Origin: Acidobacteriaceae bacterium
GTDB lineage: Bacteria; Acidobacteriota; Terriglobia; Bryobacterales; Bryobacteraceae
Length of the DNA: 6,784 bases
Assembly: GCA_019239585.1 (NCBI GenBank)
Contig: JAFAZU010000382.1
Span: 1-6,784 of the forward strand
Direction of reading: 5' to 3'
The notes beneath the pieces were generated by a model that saw only the letters and a program-made list of their open reading frames with translations, had not been told where the DNA came from and made no database searches. This document shows, piece by piece, positions 1 through 5,766 of the stretch (its first letter is position 1; each line of letters opens with the position of its first letter). The position numbers and the translations under genes were made by a program.

Positions 1-95
1 CGGCCCGGAACATCCGTTTGCGATTTCGCGAGAACTTCGCCCCGAATCCCGCGTGCGTGCAGGATATCGGCAATCACAACTCTGTCTGCGTCCAC
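1..95 (-). CDS. rimM: RimM, 16S rRNA processing / 30S maturation factor (N-terminal fragment)
   Basis: Only the first 31 codons are inside the window; the gene runs off the left edge. The translation from a GTG at 95-93 begins VDADRVVIADILHARGIRGE and continues with LAKSQTDVPGR. This matches the RimM N-terminal pattern: a short strand, then HGIRGE-like and TD.P.R motifs of the beta-barrel domain. RimM binds ribosomal protein uS19 and assists assembly of the 30S head. The GTG start lies 2 nt after the khpA stop, and the two stop-frame triplets at 100-95 read TAG TAG, so no longer in-frame start exists. There is no clear Shine-Dalgarno sequence, so translation is probably coupled to khpA. The next gene outside the window is expected to be trmD. 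The family call is firm for a short fragment; the exact start is moderately sure. Confidence 0.85.
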   Translation of the reverse strand, partial: MDADRVVIADILHARGIRGEVLAKSQTDVPG

Positions 96-97
96 TA

Positions 98-343
98 CTA
101 CAGAATTTCGAGCGAAAAGCGCCGGTTCAGCTTTGTTCCGACAGCGCTGAGCAGCGTTCGAATCGAACGGGCTGTTCTGCCCTGCTTGCCGATCACCTTT
201 CCTAAATCACCTTCCGCCACGCGCAGCTCGAACACAGTCGCATGCTCCCCGGCAATCTCGTTAACCACCACTCCGGCAGGCGTATCCACCAGCGCTTTGG
301 CGATCTCTTCCACAAGCGTTTTCACGCCGTTACGGTCATTCAT
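98..343 (-). CDS. khpA: KhpA-like KH-domain RNA-binding protein
   Basis: An 81-residue protein, the normal length for the KhpA/YlqC family of single-KH-domain proteins. The GxxG loop that contacts RNA is seen as GKQG at residues 52-55 within VIGKQGRTARSIRTLL (50-65), followed by the expected helix. The N-terminal part (8-20, LVEEIAKALVDTP) and the strands around 25-45 also fit the family. In Gram-positive bacteria KhpA partners KhpB and affects cell division and small-RNA biology; its role elsewhere is less clear. The ATG at 343 is preceded by AAGGG, a weak Shine-Dalgarno site about 7 nt away. It sits between rpsP and rimM, the classic position for this gene, and has the tandem TAG TAG stop noted under rimM. 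No separate promoter is evident. Confidence 0.92.
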   Translation of the reverse strand: MNDRNGVKTLVEEIAKALVDTPAGVVVNEIAGEHATVFELRVAEGDLGKVIGKQGRTARSIRTLLSAVGTKLNRRFSLEIL

Positions 344-359
344 GTTCTACCCTTGACAA

Positions 360-377
360 CCTGCTTGACGTAGCAGG
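360..377 (-). other. Perfect 6-bp hairpin in the rpsP-khpA gap
   Basis: CCTGCT (360-365) and AGCAGG (372-377) form a perfect 6-bp inverted repeat around a 6-nt loop, in the 60-nt gap between rpsP and khpA. It lacks a following T run on either strand, so it does not look like an intrinsic terminator. It could be an RNA stability or processing element in the operon transcript, or chance. The structure is seen; the role is unknown. Confidence 0.35.
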
Positions 378-403
378 CTCACGCGCTCCAGGAGAGCTAT
401 TTG

Positions 404-658
404 TTAGACAGCGGCAGGCGTTTCTGTCGCGCTCGTTTTCAGCAAGCGGCTCACAGTATCGGATGGCTGTGCGCCGTTCTTCACCCAGAAGTCAATGCGT
501 TCGCGATTCAACTGCACCTGGGCAGGCTTCGCGATCGGATTATAATGGCCGACCACCTCAACCGAACGACTGTTGCGAGCGCGTTCCTTGTCAATTACAA
601 CCACGCGATAGGTGGGCTTTTTCTTGGCGCCAAAACGCGCCAGACGAATCATCAACAT
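404..658 (-). CDS. rpsP: Ribosomal protein bS16
   Basis: 84 residues, typical for bS16, a 30S protein that binds 16S rRNA in the body of the subunit and is needed for assembly. The N-terminus MLMIRLARFGAKKKPTYRVV matches the family IRLAR.G.KK.P.YR signature, followed by VVGHYNP (35-41) and the GAQPSDTV motif (62-69). Two ATGs, at 658 and 652, are in frame. The first is preferred because the purine-rich GAAAG stretch lies about 8 nt from it and about 14 nt from the second, and an MLMIRL start fits recall of related proteins. It lies 32 nt downstream of ffh and 60 nt upstream of khpA, surely in the same transcript. The C-terminal tail is short and Ala/Thr-rich, which is variable in this family. 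Confidence 0.97.
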   Translation of the reverse strand: MLMIRLARFGAKKKPTYRVVVIDKERARNSRSVEVVGHYNPIAKPAQVQLNRERIDFWVKNGAQPSDTVSRLLKTSATETPAAV

Positions 659-690
659 CTTAATTCTTTCTTTTCTCTATTGTTACAGAT

Positions 691-2055
691 TTAAAAGCCG
701 GGAAGTCCGCCAAAACCGGGGATCTTCATCTTTCCCATTTTTTTGCTCAACAGGCCCGCTTGCCCGACAAAACTCTTCATCATTTTACGCGCTTGGCCGT
801 ACTGTTTTAACAAATTATTGACGTCTTGAACGCTGGTCCCGCTCCCTTTAGCAATCCGGCGGCGACGAGAACCGTTGATGATCATGTGGTTCCGACGTTC
901 GTACGGGGTCATGGAATCAATGATGGCCACGACGCGCCCCACTTCACTTTCATCGATTTTGGCGTTCTTCAGCTCTTTCAGCGGTCCAATCTGGGGCATC
1001 ATATCCAACAGACCGCCTAAGGAGCCGAGTTTTCGGATCTGCTTGATCTGTTCCCGAAAATCTTCAAGCGTAAAGTCGTCGCCCAGCAGCTTCTCCTGCA
1101 TTTGCTCGGCTGTTTTCTGGTCAATGGTTTCCTGAACTTTGTCGATCAGCGAGAGCACATCACCCATGCCCAGAATGCGGGAGGCGACACGGTCCGGGTA
1201 AAAGGCTTCGAGCGCGTCAGGCTTCTCCCCTACTCCGACGTACTTTAGAGGCTGACCTGTAATGGTACGAATGGATAAAGCAGCGCCGCCGCGGGCATCG
1301 CCGTCCATTTTGGTCAGAATGACGCCCGTAATGCCGAGTTGCTTATGAAACTCATCCGCTGAGCGGACTGCATCCTGACCCGTCATAGCGTCCGCCACAA
1401 ACAGGATTTCCGTCGGGTGCAGGGCGTCTTTCAACTCGCGCAGTTCCCCCATGAGCTGTTCATCAATGTGCTGACGGCCTGCCGTGTCTACCAGGAGCAC
1501 ATCACGGCCAGTCTGCATGGCATCACGCCGCGCGGACCGGGCCAACTCTAAAGGTTTTGTTTCTTCCGGCGTACCCTCATAAATCGGAGCACCTACCGTT
1601 TTAGCCAGAATGCTTAACTGATGACGGGCGGCAGGACGATACACGTCGACCGACACCAGCTCCGGCTTACTGCCTTCTTTGCCCAGGACACGGGCTAGTT
1701 TCGCGGCGCTGGTAGTCTTGCCGGAGCCTTGCAGGCCGACAATCAGAATAACCGTCGGCGGCTCATTGGCGAAACGAAGCCGGGACTGATGACCACCCAG
1801 CATCTTCGTCAGCTCATCGCGGACAATTTTAACTACCTGTTGGCCCGGAGAAAGCGCGGTAAGAACCTCTTCTCCCATCGCCTTTTCTTTTACCTGTTCG
1901 ATGAACTGCTTTACAACTTTGAAATGAACGTCGGCTTCCAGAAGCGCGACCCGGATCTCACGGAGCGCCTCATCCATATTGGCGGTGGTCAGTTTTCCTT
2001 CGCCACGCAGGTTTTTAAAGACCCGCTGGAGCTTGTCGGACAAATTATCGAACAT
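691..2055 (-). CDS. ffh: Signal recognition particle protein Ffh (SRP54 GTPase)
   Basis: 454 residues, full length for Ffh. The protein binds the SRP RNA and the signal sequences of nascent membrane proteins, then docks with FtsY to deliver ribosomes to the Sec translocon. The N domain helical bundle covers about 1-90. The G domain shows the P-loop GLQGSGKT (107-114), DVYRPAA (137-143), DTAGR (190-194) and TKMDGDARGG (248-257). The methionine-rich M domain (about 300-454) carries the RNA-binding stretch RRRRIAKGSGTSVQDVN (397-413) and ends in a PGFGGLPGF tail. The ATG at 2055 gives the standard MFDNLSDKLQ start; upstream there is no convincing Shine-Dalgarno sequence. It is the first gene of the minus-strand operon in this window, with 579 nt separating it from the divergent CHAT gene. 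The matching SRP RNA gene was not found here. Confidence 0.98.
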   Translation of the reverse strand: MFDNLSDKLQRVFKNLRGEGKLTTANMDEALREIRVALLEADVHFKVVKQFIEQVKEKAMGEEVLTALSPGQQVVKIVRDELTKMLGGHQSRLRFANEPPTVILIVGLQGSGKTTSAAKLARVLGKEGSKPELVSVDVYRPAARHQLSILAKTVGAPIYEGTPEETKPLELARSARRDAMQTGRDVLLVDTAGRQHIDEQLMGELRELKDALHPTEILFVADAMTGQDAVRSADEFHKQLGITGVILTKMDGDARGGAALSIRTITGQPLKYVGVGEKPDALEAFYPDRVASRILGMGDVLSLIDKVQETIDQKTAEQMQEKLLGDDFTLEDFREQIKQIRKLGSLGGLLDMMPQIGPLKELKNAKIDESEVGRVVAIIDSMTPYERRNHMIINGSRRRRIAKGSGTSVQDVNNLLKQYGQARKMMKSFVGQAGLLSKKMGKMKIPGFGGLPGF

Positions 2056-2150
2056 GATTCAACGTCAGGAGTAAGCCAGGCTAGCAGGGATTCGCTTATG
2101 CTTCTTGGACACACTCCTGCCCAAGCGCGAACTTAACCGGCTACAGATTG

Positions 2151-2156
2151 AGTATA
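2151..2156 (-). promoter_or_regulatory. ffh: Possible -10 box for the ffh operon
   Basis: Read on the minus strand this is TATACT, five of six bases matching the sigma-70 -10 consensus, and it would place the transcript start roughly 85-90 nt upstream of the ffh ATG. At 17-nt spacing the -35 position does not resemble TTGACA, and no extended -10 TG is present. The support is a single hexamer plus the expected need for a promoter here. Confidence 0.25.
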
Positions 2157-2356
2157 GCGAATTTACCTGTCCCGTAGGGCTGTAGAGGTATTTTTGGGTT
2201 CCAAAACGAACCGAAATCCTCTTTTGAACTCATAATTTCCGGCATTCACAAATAAGTTGGAAAAAATTTCCTCCGTTTTATGAACAATTTACATTGTAAT
2301 TTTTACTCTGGCTGGAGTTTTGCGCTGGGTATTGTGTGGGCGGAAGGAAATTAACC

Positions 2357-2419
2357 ATGCATACACCAATCATCTTCGACGCAATCATGACTGTCATTCA
2401 GGTAGTTTTCGGATTTTAA
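2357..2419 (+). CDS. Possible small hydrophobic peptide (20 aa), unrecognised
   Basis: A short ORF from ATG 2357 to TAA 2417-2419, beginning MHTPIIFDAIMTVI and ending VVFGF. It is preceded by AAGGAA (2344-2349) at 7-nt spacing, a better Shine-Dalgarno arrangement than any other gene in the window has. The peptide is mostly hydrophobic with a single acidic residue, so it could be membrane-associated, a leader peptide or a tiny toxin-like peptide. It lies 170 nt upstream of the likely CHAT gene ATG. Short ORFs arise by chance in AT-rich DNA, and neither conservation nor expression can be judged here. The ribosome-binding site is the main reason to list it. No function is proposed. Confidence 0.3.
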   Translation: MHTPIIFDAIMTVIQVVFGF

Positions 2420-2444
2420 TCTATACATTTCCATTATTTAAGCC

Positions 2445-2503
2445 TGTACTCCTGTTATATTTTCCTACCTGCTTAATAATTAATAATCTTAAACAGGAGC
2501 ACA
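2445..2503 (+). repeat. Inverted repeat, 11 of 12 bp paired, AT-rich 35-nt loop
   Basis: CTCCTGTT (2449-2456) is the exact reverse complement of AACAGGAG (2492-2499). The match extends outward as TGT (2445-2447) with ACA (2501-2503) across one A/C mismatch. The 35-nt interior is very AT-rich and includes a tandem TTAATAA repeat (2473-2486). As RNA it could form a long-loop stem in a 5' leader; as DNA it could be paired operator half-sites. No T run follows it, so a terminator is unlikely. Confidence 0.45.
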
Positions 2504-2510
2504 ATTAGAG

Positions 2511-2535
2511 ATGCAAGTAGTTTACGTCCTTGCAT
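2511..2535 (+). repeat. Perfect 7-bp inverted repeat ATGCAAG / CTTGCAT
   Basis: ATGCAAG (2511-2517) and CTTGCAT (2529-2535) are exact reverse complements separated by 11 nt. The arm-to-arm centre distance of 18 nt is close to two helical turns, which would suit a dimeric regulator. The loop contains AGTTTAC (2519-2525), the reverse complement of the GTAAACT core of the direct repeat at 2559-2582. It lies 16 nt upstream of the possible -35 box at 2551. An operator for the CHAT-sigma operon is an inference from position only. Confidence 0.4.
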
Positions 2536-2550
2536 AGGGATGGTAGAGTA

Positions 2551-2580
2551 TTGTCCAAAGTAAACTCTTCTGAGTAAACT
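2551..2580 (+). promoter_or_regulatory. Possible promoter of the CHAT-sigma-anti-sigma operon
   Basis: TTGTCC (2551-2556) and TAAACT (2575-2580) with an 18-nt spacer each match four of six consensus sigma-70 positions. The start point would fall around 2587, placing the ATG at 2589 almost at the 5' end, so this transcript would be nearly leaderless. The -10 is embedded in the second copy of the direct repeat at 2559-2582. Both hexamers are weak, and a promoter read by the operon's own ECF sigma factor could look quite different. Confidence 0.2.
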
Positions 2581-2582
2581 CT
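2559..2582 (+). repeat. 10-bp direct repeat AGTAAACTCT, 14-nt period
   Basis: AGTAAACTCT occurs exactly at 2559-2568 and at 2573-2582, and the core GTAAACT appears a third time inverted (AGTTTAC, 2519-2525). The repeats sit directly upstream of the CHAT gene start region and overlap the possible -10 box. Two identical decamers so close together suggest protein-binding half-sites, although a local duplication is also possible. Confidence 0.45.
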
Positions 2583-2588
2583 GACATT

Positions 2589-2634
2589 ATGGGTAAAAAG
2601 GAGGCGGTCATTCGGGTTATGGCTGCCTCTTCAA
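2589..2634 (+). other. Likely true start and signal-peptide n-region of the CHAT gene, out of frame by one base
   Basis: The CHAT frame is open back to a TAA at 2575-2577, but this stretch has no ATG, GTG or TTG before the TTG at 2635. Read in that frame, 2593-2634 encodes VKRRRSFGLWLPLQ, an ideal charged n-region leading into the hydrophobic LLGVLCYVHVNLLLAGQ. An ATG at 2589 sits just upstream in another frame, in ATGGGTAAAAAGGAGGCGG. Removing one A from the A5 run (2595-2599) gives MGKRRRSFGLWLPLQ in frame with the CHAT protein; removing one G from GGG gives MVKRRRSF. The AAGGAGG at 2598-2604 resembles a strong Shine-Dalgarno site but lies 14 nt before ATG 2619 and 30 nt before TTG 2635; it may simply encode the Arg run. 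A sequencing error, a real mutation or slippage all fit. Confidence 0.6.
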
Positions 2635-5064
2635 TTGTTGGGTGTGCTCTGTTATGTGCATGTTAACCTGCTCTTGGCAGGTCAGACCCAGCAGTCTCCA
2701 GCAACCGTCGGCCACTTTGAAAAGACAATGACCGAAGGGCGGAGATTAAGACAAATCGGACAATTGGCTGACGCTGTTAAGTACTTTCAGAGGGCTGCGA
2801 ACGAAGCCAAAAGAGGCGGCAACCTGAATGGCGAGGCAGAAGCGCTCGTCGCGGAATCGGGATGTGAAATTCGCCTTTTTCGATATGCTGTAGCTCTCAA
2901 GAATGCTCAAGAGGCCAGTGATTCTGCCCTTCGTGCTAATAACAGTGCGCTTTTGGGTGCAGCCGCCGGGAATATTTCAACTATTTACTCCCAGCTTGGG
3001 GACTTCATTTCGGCTTCGAAAGCTGCTGATACCTCAGTTGAACACCTGAAACATTCACCTCGCAAGGATTACGCTATCAAATCACTTGCGAGCAAAGGTG
3101 AAATTGAATTTGGGCTTCGCAACTTCTCGGAAGCAAAAAGCGCCTTTCATCATGCTGTTGAGTTAGCACGTCAAGCAGGACTGTTTCAATTGGAAGCGCT
3201 TGCCGCTGATCACTTTGGAACGTGGCTGCTTCTCACCAATGACCTGCCTCAAGCGGAACTTAATCTAGACCGTGCTCTAGAAATTTATAAACAGCAAAAC
3301 GACAAAGATGGTTTAGCAATTTGTTATGAGCATCTTGCAGAGCTTGAACTACGGAAAGGAAAATCCCACCTCCAGTCGGCTCTCAACTACATTAATCAAG
3401 CTTTTTCCCTGCCCAGCAAAGATTTTAAAACTTATCCCCAATCCTATCCTCTTCATACCCGAGCCGAGATCCTGCTTGGTTTGGGTGAAAGGGATAAGGC
3501 TCTCGTTGAGTTCCGCCGCGCCGTGAATGCTGCGGACACTTGGCGGCAGAGCGCATTGCCGGGCGACGCCACTAGTACACGGACTGTCGCGGAATTACAG
3601 GACATCTACCATGACTATGCTGAACTTGCAGCCGAATTGGCGATTCAGCGCCATAATCAGGCCCTTGCGGCTGATGCTTTCGAGGTATTGGCCCGTAACC
3701 GCGCTGCCAGCCTGCGTGAGCAATTAACTCGATCCTACAGCCGGAAATTCCTTCTCTCGCCTGAGTATTATGAGCTGCTCCAGCGTCTTCAAACAACTCA
3801 GGCTGCAGTCACACTAGCGAACAATCCCGCCAGAAGCCGCGAAAATGAAAGAAAACTAGCTCAGATTCGTGCAGACCTAAGCGACTTTGAGAACAGAATT
3901 GGCCTACAACAGAATTTTTTTCCGGGCACTGAGATCAATCGGCACCAGAATTCACTTAAGGGTATCCAGTCCAGACTAGGCGGAAACGAAGCTTTGCTCA
4001 GTTTTAGCTTGGGCAAACGTAAGTCTTTCCTGTGGGCTATTACGAATAGTGAATTGAGATTGTACGAGTTGCCAAACCAGGAAACCATTGAAAAGGAAGC
4101 AAACGACTTTTCGAGAGCCGTAGCGGAGAAGTGGCCGAATCGCGATTCCATTGGCCAAAAATTCGGCTCCGCGTTGTTCGGCAAAACTGCCCCCTTTTTG
4201 GCGCACAAACAAAACTGGCTTCTCACCGTCGATGGAAAGCTGCTGGATAAAGTTCCTTTTTCCGCGCTTCCTATTTACACAAGCGTTGGCGCTTTCAAGC
4301 CGTTAGGAACTGTCCATACCTTGCGTTTTCTTCCGAGCGCTTTGCTCCTTTACTCCCCGAAGACGCGAACGGTTTCTCCTCGTTTTGTCGGAGTGGGCGA
4401 CCCTATTTACAATCGTGCGGATGCGCGTAACGACCACGCTCCAGCATCCGGAGCCTCTGAGCAAAAAACAAGCTCGCTCACGACTCTTGCGAGATTAGTC
4501 GGAAGCGAACGCGAGATTCAAAGAGCAGCTAAAGCCAGCGGCCTTCCGGAAACCGAGACACTGACTGGAAAAAAGGCGTCAGGAGCGGAGCTTCGGCAAG
4601 CGTTGACAACCTCCCCCGAAATCCTTCATTTTGCGGTTCATGTGGTCAGCCCCAAAGAGCACCCCGGAGAAGCAGCCCTGGCCCTCAGCCTAGATAAAAA
4701 CAACATTCCGGAGCTTCTTACTGCAGAATCGGTTGCCACTTACCGGACTCCTGGAAGCCTGGTGGTTTTAAGCGGTTGCGCATCACAGCAAGGCGAGGTG
4801 CTTCCCGGCGCGGGACTTGTGGGCCTGAGCCGGGCTTGGCTGCTTGCCGGGGCTTCGGCCGTAATTGTCAGCGCGTGGCCCACGCCGGACGATTCCGGCC
4901 AGTTTTTTTCAATATTTTACGGCCATTTTCAGCAAACATCCGGTCCCATTGCCCAAAGGGCAGCGATGGCCCTGCAACGAACTCAGTCCGATATGCAAAG
5001 CAGCGGAGGATACCGCAGCGATGCCTCTTTTTGGGCGGCCTACTCCATCATTTCCAAGGAATGA
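2635..5064 (+). CDS. Exported TPR-CHAT protein, caspase-like cysteine protease family
   Basis: 809 residues as called from TTG 2635; the real start is probably ATG 2589 (see that entry). Order: signal-peptide hydrophobic core ending LLLAGQ (12-17); about seven TPR-like helical repeats (26-330), e.g. GQLADAVKYFQRA, GDFISASKAADTSV, RNFSEAKSAFHHAVELA, NDLPQAELNLDRALEIY and GERDKALVEFRRAV; a charged helical linker (about 350-430) containing the RNRAASLREQL motif usual in this architecture; then a CHAT domain (about 450-808). CHAT marks are NEALLSFSLG, VDGKLLDKVPFSALP, LVGSEREI, the LHFAVH motif with probable catalytic His669, VVLSGC with probable catalytic Cys715, GLVGLSRAWLLAGASAVIVSAW and the terminal FWAAYSII. 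Both dyad residues are present, so activity is plausible. CHAT domains are caspase/separase-fold peptidases; many natural substrates are unknown. The sigma gene follows after 9 nt, so co-transcription is likely. Confidence 0.9.
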   Translation: MLGVLCYVHVNLLLAGQTQQSPATVGHFEKTMTEGRRLRQIGQLADAVKYFQRAANEAKRGGNLNGEAEALVAESGCEIRLFRYAVALKNAQEASDSALRANNSALLGAAAGNISTIYSQLGDFISASKAADTSVEHLKHSPRKDYAIKSLASKGEIEFGLRNFSEAKSAFHHAVELARQAGLFQLEALAADHFGTWLLLTNDLPQAELNLDRALEIYKQQNDKDGLAICYEHLAELELRKGKSHLQSALNYINQAFSLPSKDFKTYPQSYPLHTRAEILLGLGERDKALVEFRRAVNAADTWRQSALPGDATSTRTVAELQDIYHDYAELAAELAIQRHNQALAADAFEVLARNRAASLREQLTRSYSRKFLLSPEYYELLQRLQTTQAAVTLANNPARSRENERKLAQIRADLSDFENRIGLQQNFFPGTEINRHQNSLKGIQSRLGGNEALLSFSLGKRKSFLWAITNSELRLYELPNQETIEKEANDFSRAVAEKWPNRDSIGQKFGSALFGKTAPFLAHKQNWLLTVDGKLLDKVPFSALPIYTSVGAFKPLGTVHTLRFLPSALLLYSPKTRTVSPRFVGVGDPIYNRADARNDHAPASGASEQKTSSLTTLARLVGSEREIQRAAKASGLPETETLTGKKASGAELRQALTTSPEILHFAVHVVSPKEHPGEAALALSLDKNNIPELLTAESVATYRTPGSLVVLSGCASQQGEVLPGAGLVGLSRAWLLAGASAVIVSAWPTPDDSGQFFSIFYGHFQQTSGPIAQRAAMALQRTQSDMQSSGGYRSDASFWAAYSIISKE

Positions 5065-5073
5065 CTTACTTTT

Positions 5074-5766
5074 ATGATGCCCAGCCAATCAATACTTTCT
5101 CCGGCACCGTCCGGACCTGCCTCCCAGCCAGCCCTGAGCACCCGGGAGCCGAATGCGCGAACAACTTTGTCGCCCACAGAGTGGGGGCTACTGGTAAGTC
5201 AGATCAAGGCAGGCGAGGATGCCGGGATGGAGCACCTGTACAAGCTTTTCAGCCGTGGTATTCGCTATTACCTTTGCCGTCAGCTCGGCCCGCAGGAGTT
5301 GGAAGATAAGGTTCATGACACTTTTCTGATTGTGGTAAATGCCATTAAGCGCGGTGATCTAAGGGAACCGGAACGCCTGATGGGCTTCGTGCGCACGGTC
5401 GTGAGAAGGCAAGTGGCCGCTCATATTGAGCACATTGTTCATACGCGCCGGGAGCAAACGGACCTTGAAAGCGGCGTTGCGATTGCCGACCGGAAGCAAA
5501 ATCCGGAACAGGAAGCGATTATTCGCCAAAAAGCTGAGCTGATGAAGAGCGCTTTGGAAGGCTTATCGAAGCGGGATCGCGACATTCTGGTGCGATTCTA
5601 CCTTCAGGAACAGCCGCAAGAGCAGATTTGCCGCGAAATGTCGTTAACTGAAACACAGTTTCGGCTGCTAAAGTCAAGAGCAAAAGCGAAATTTGGAGAG
5701 ATTGGTCGGAAAAAACTGGCAAACAATGGAATTTTCTCGATTCTGATGAGATCCCATGCCAGTTGA
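5074..5766 (+). CDS. ECF-type RNA polymerase sigma factor
   Basis: 230 residues with the two-domain layout of extracytoplasmic-function sigma factors. After a Pro/Ser/Thr-rich N-terminal extension (1-33) comes region 2 (about 53-122): GMEHLYKLFSRGIRYYL, the DKVHDTFLIVVNAI stretch (78-91) that binds the polymerase clamp helices, and GFVRTVVRRQVAAHI (104-118) for -10 recognition. Region 4 (about 154-215) has LSKRDRDILVRFYLQEQPQEQICREM and the helix-turn-helix LTETQFRLLKSRAKAKFGEIG that reads the -35. Regions 1 and 3 are absent, as expected. The start is ATG 5074 or the adjacent ATG 5077; AAGGA at 5056-5060 is 13 nt upstream, rather far, so coupling to the CHAT stop 9 nt away may help. The 3' end may overlap the anti-sigma gene by 11 nt. 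Promoter specificity and ECF group cannot be assigned from sequence alone. Confidence 0.92.
   Translation: MMPSQSILSPAPSGPASQPALSTREPNARTTLSPTEWGLLVSQIKAGEDAGMEHLYKLFSRGIRYYLCRQLGPQELEDKVHDTFLIVVNAIKRGDLREPERLMGFVRTVVRRQVAAHIEHIVHTRREQTDLESGVAIADRKQNPEQEAIIRQKAELMKSALEGLSKRDRDILVRFYLQEQPQEQICREMSLTETQFRLLKSRAKAKFGEIGRKKLANNGIFSILMRSHAS

Larger units (their letters stand above)
2056..2634. other. AT-rich divergent intergenic region
   Basis: A gap of 579 nt between the divergent ffh and CHAT genes. From the ffh end it contains: a -10-like box on the minus strand (2151-2156); small inverted repeats GGTTC/GAACC (2197-2212) and TTAC/GTAA (2289-2299); a possible 20-codon ORF (2357-2419); a very AT-rich stretch with the tandem TTAATAA copies at 2473-2486; inverted repeats at 2445-2503 and 2511-2535; a 10-bp direct repeat (2559-2582); and the likely out-of-frame start of the CHAT gene (2589-2634). 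No tRNA, riboswitch core, SRP RNA core or insertion-sequence end is recognisable. Regulatory content is plausible for two divergent promoters, but none is proven. Confidence 0.7.

Noticed and set aside
2191..2212. GGTTC/GAACC hairpin next to a T5 run as a terminator
   Set aside because: The T run precedes the 5-bp stem on the plus strand and reads as A residues on the minus strand, so neither orientation gives stem-then-U-tract.
2335..2356. GCGGAAGGAA resembling the conserved GGAA-loop region of bacterial SRP RNA, next to ffh
   Set aside because: The flanking bases do not pair into the SRP RNA apical stem and the conserved GCAGCC side is missing. It is better explained as a Shine-Dalgarno site for the small ORF.
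2320..2508. 62-codon plus-strand ORF starting at TTG 2320
   Set aside because: TTG start without a ribosome-binding site, Cys/His/Asn-rich low-complexity translation in AT-rich DNA, and no family resemblance.
2619..2666. 15-codon ORF (MAASSIVGCALLCAC) after AAGGAGG as a separate leader peptide
   Set aside because: The Shine-Dalgarno spacing of 14 nt is too long. The same bases in the CHAT frame give a better signal peptide, so a frameshifted start explains the region more simply.
3861..4226. 121-codon minus-strand ORF inside the CHAT gene
   Set aside because: It lies antisense to a strongly supported coding region and has no recognisable domain or ribosome-binding site.
4776..5309. 177-codon plus-strand ORF overlapping the CHAT end and sigma start
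   Set aside because: It is an out-of-frame reading of two well-supported genes; its composition is Arg/Gly/Pro-rich and it has no domain.
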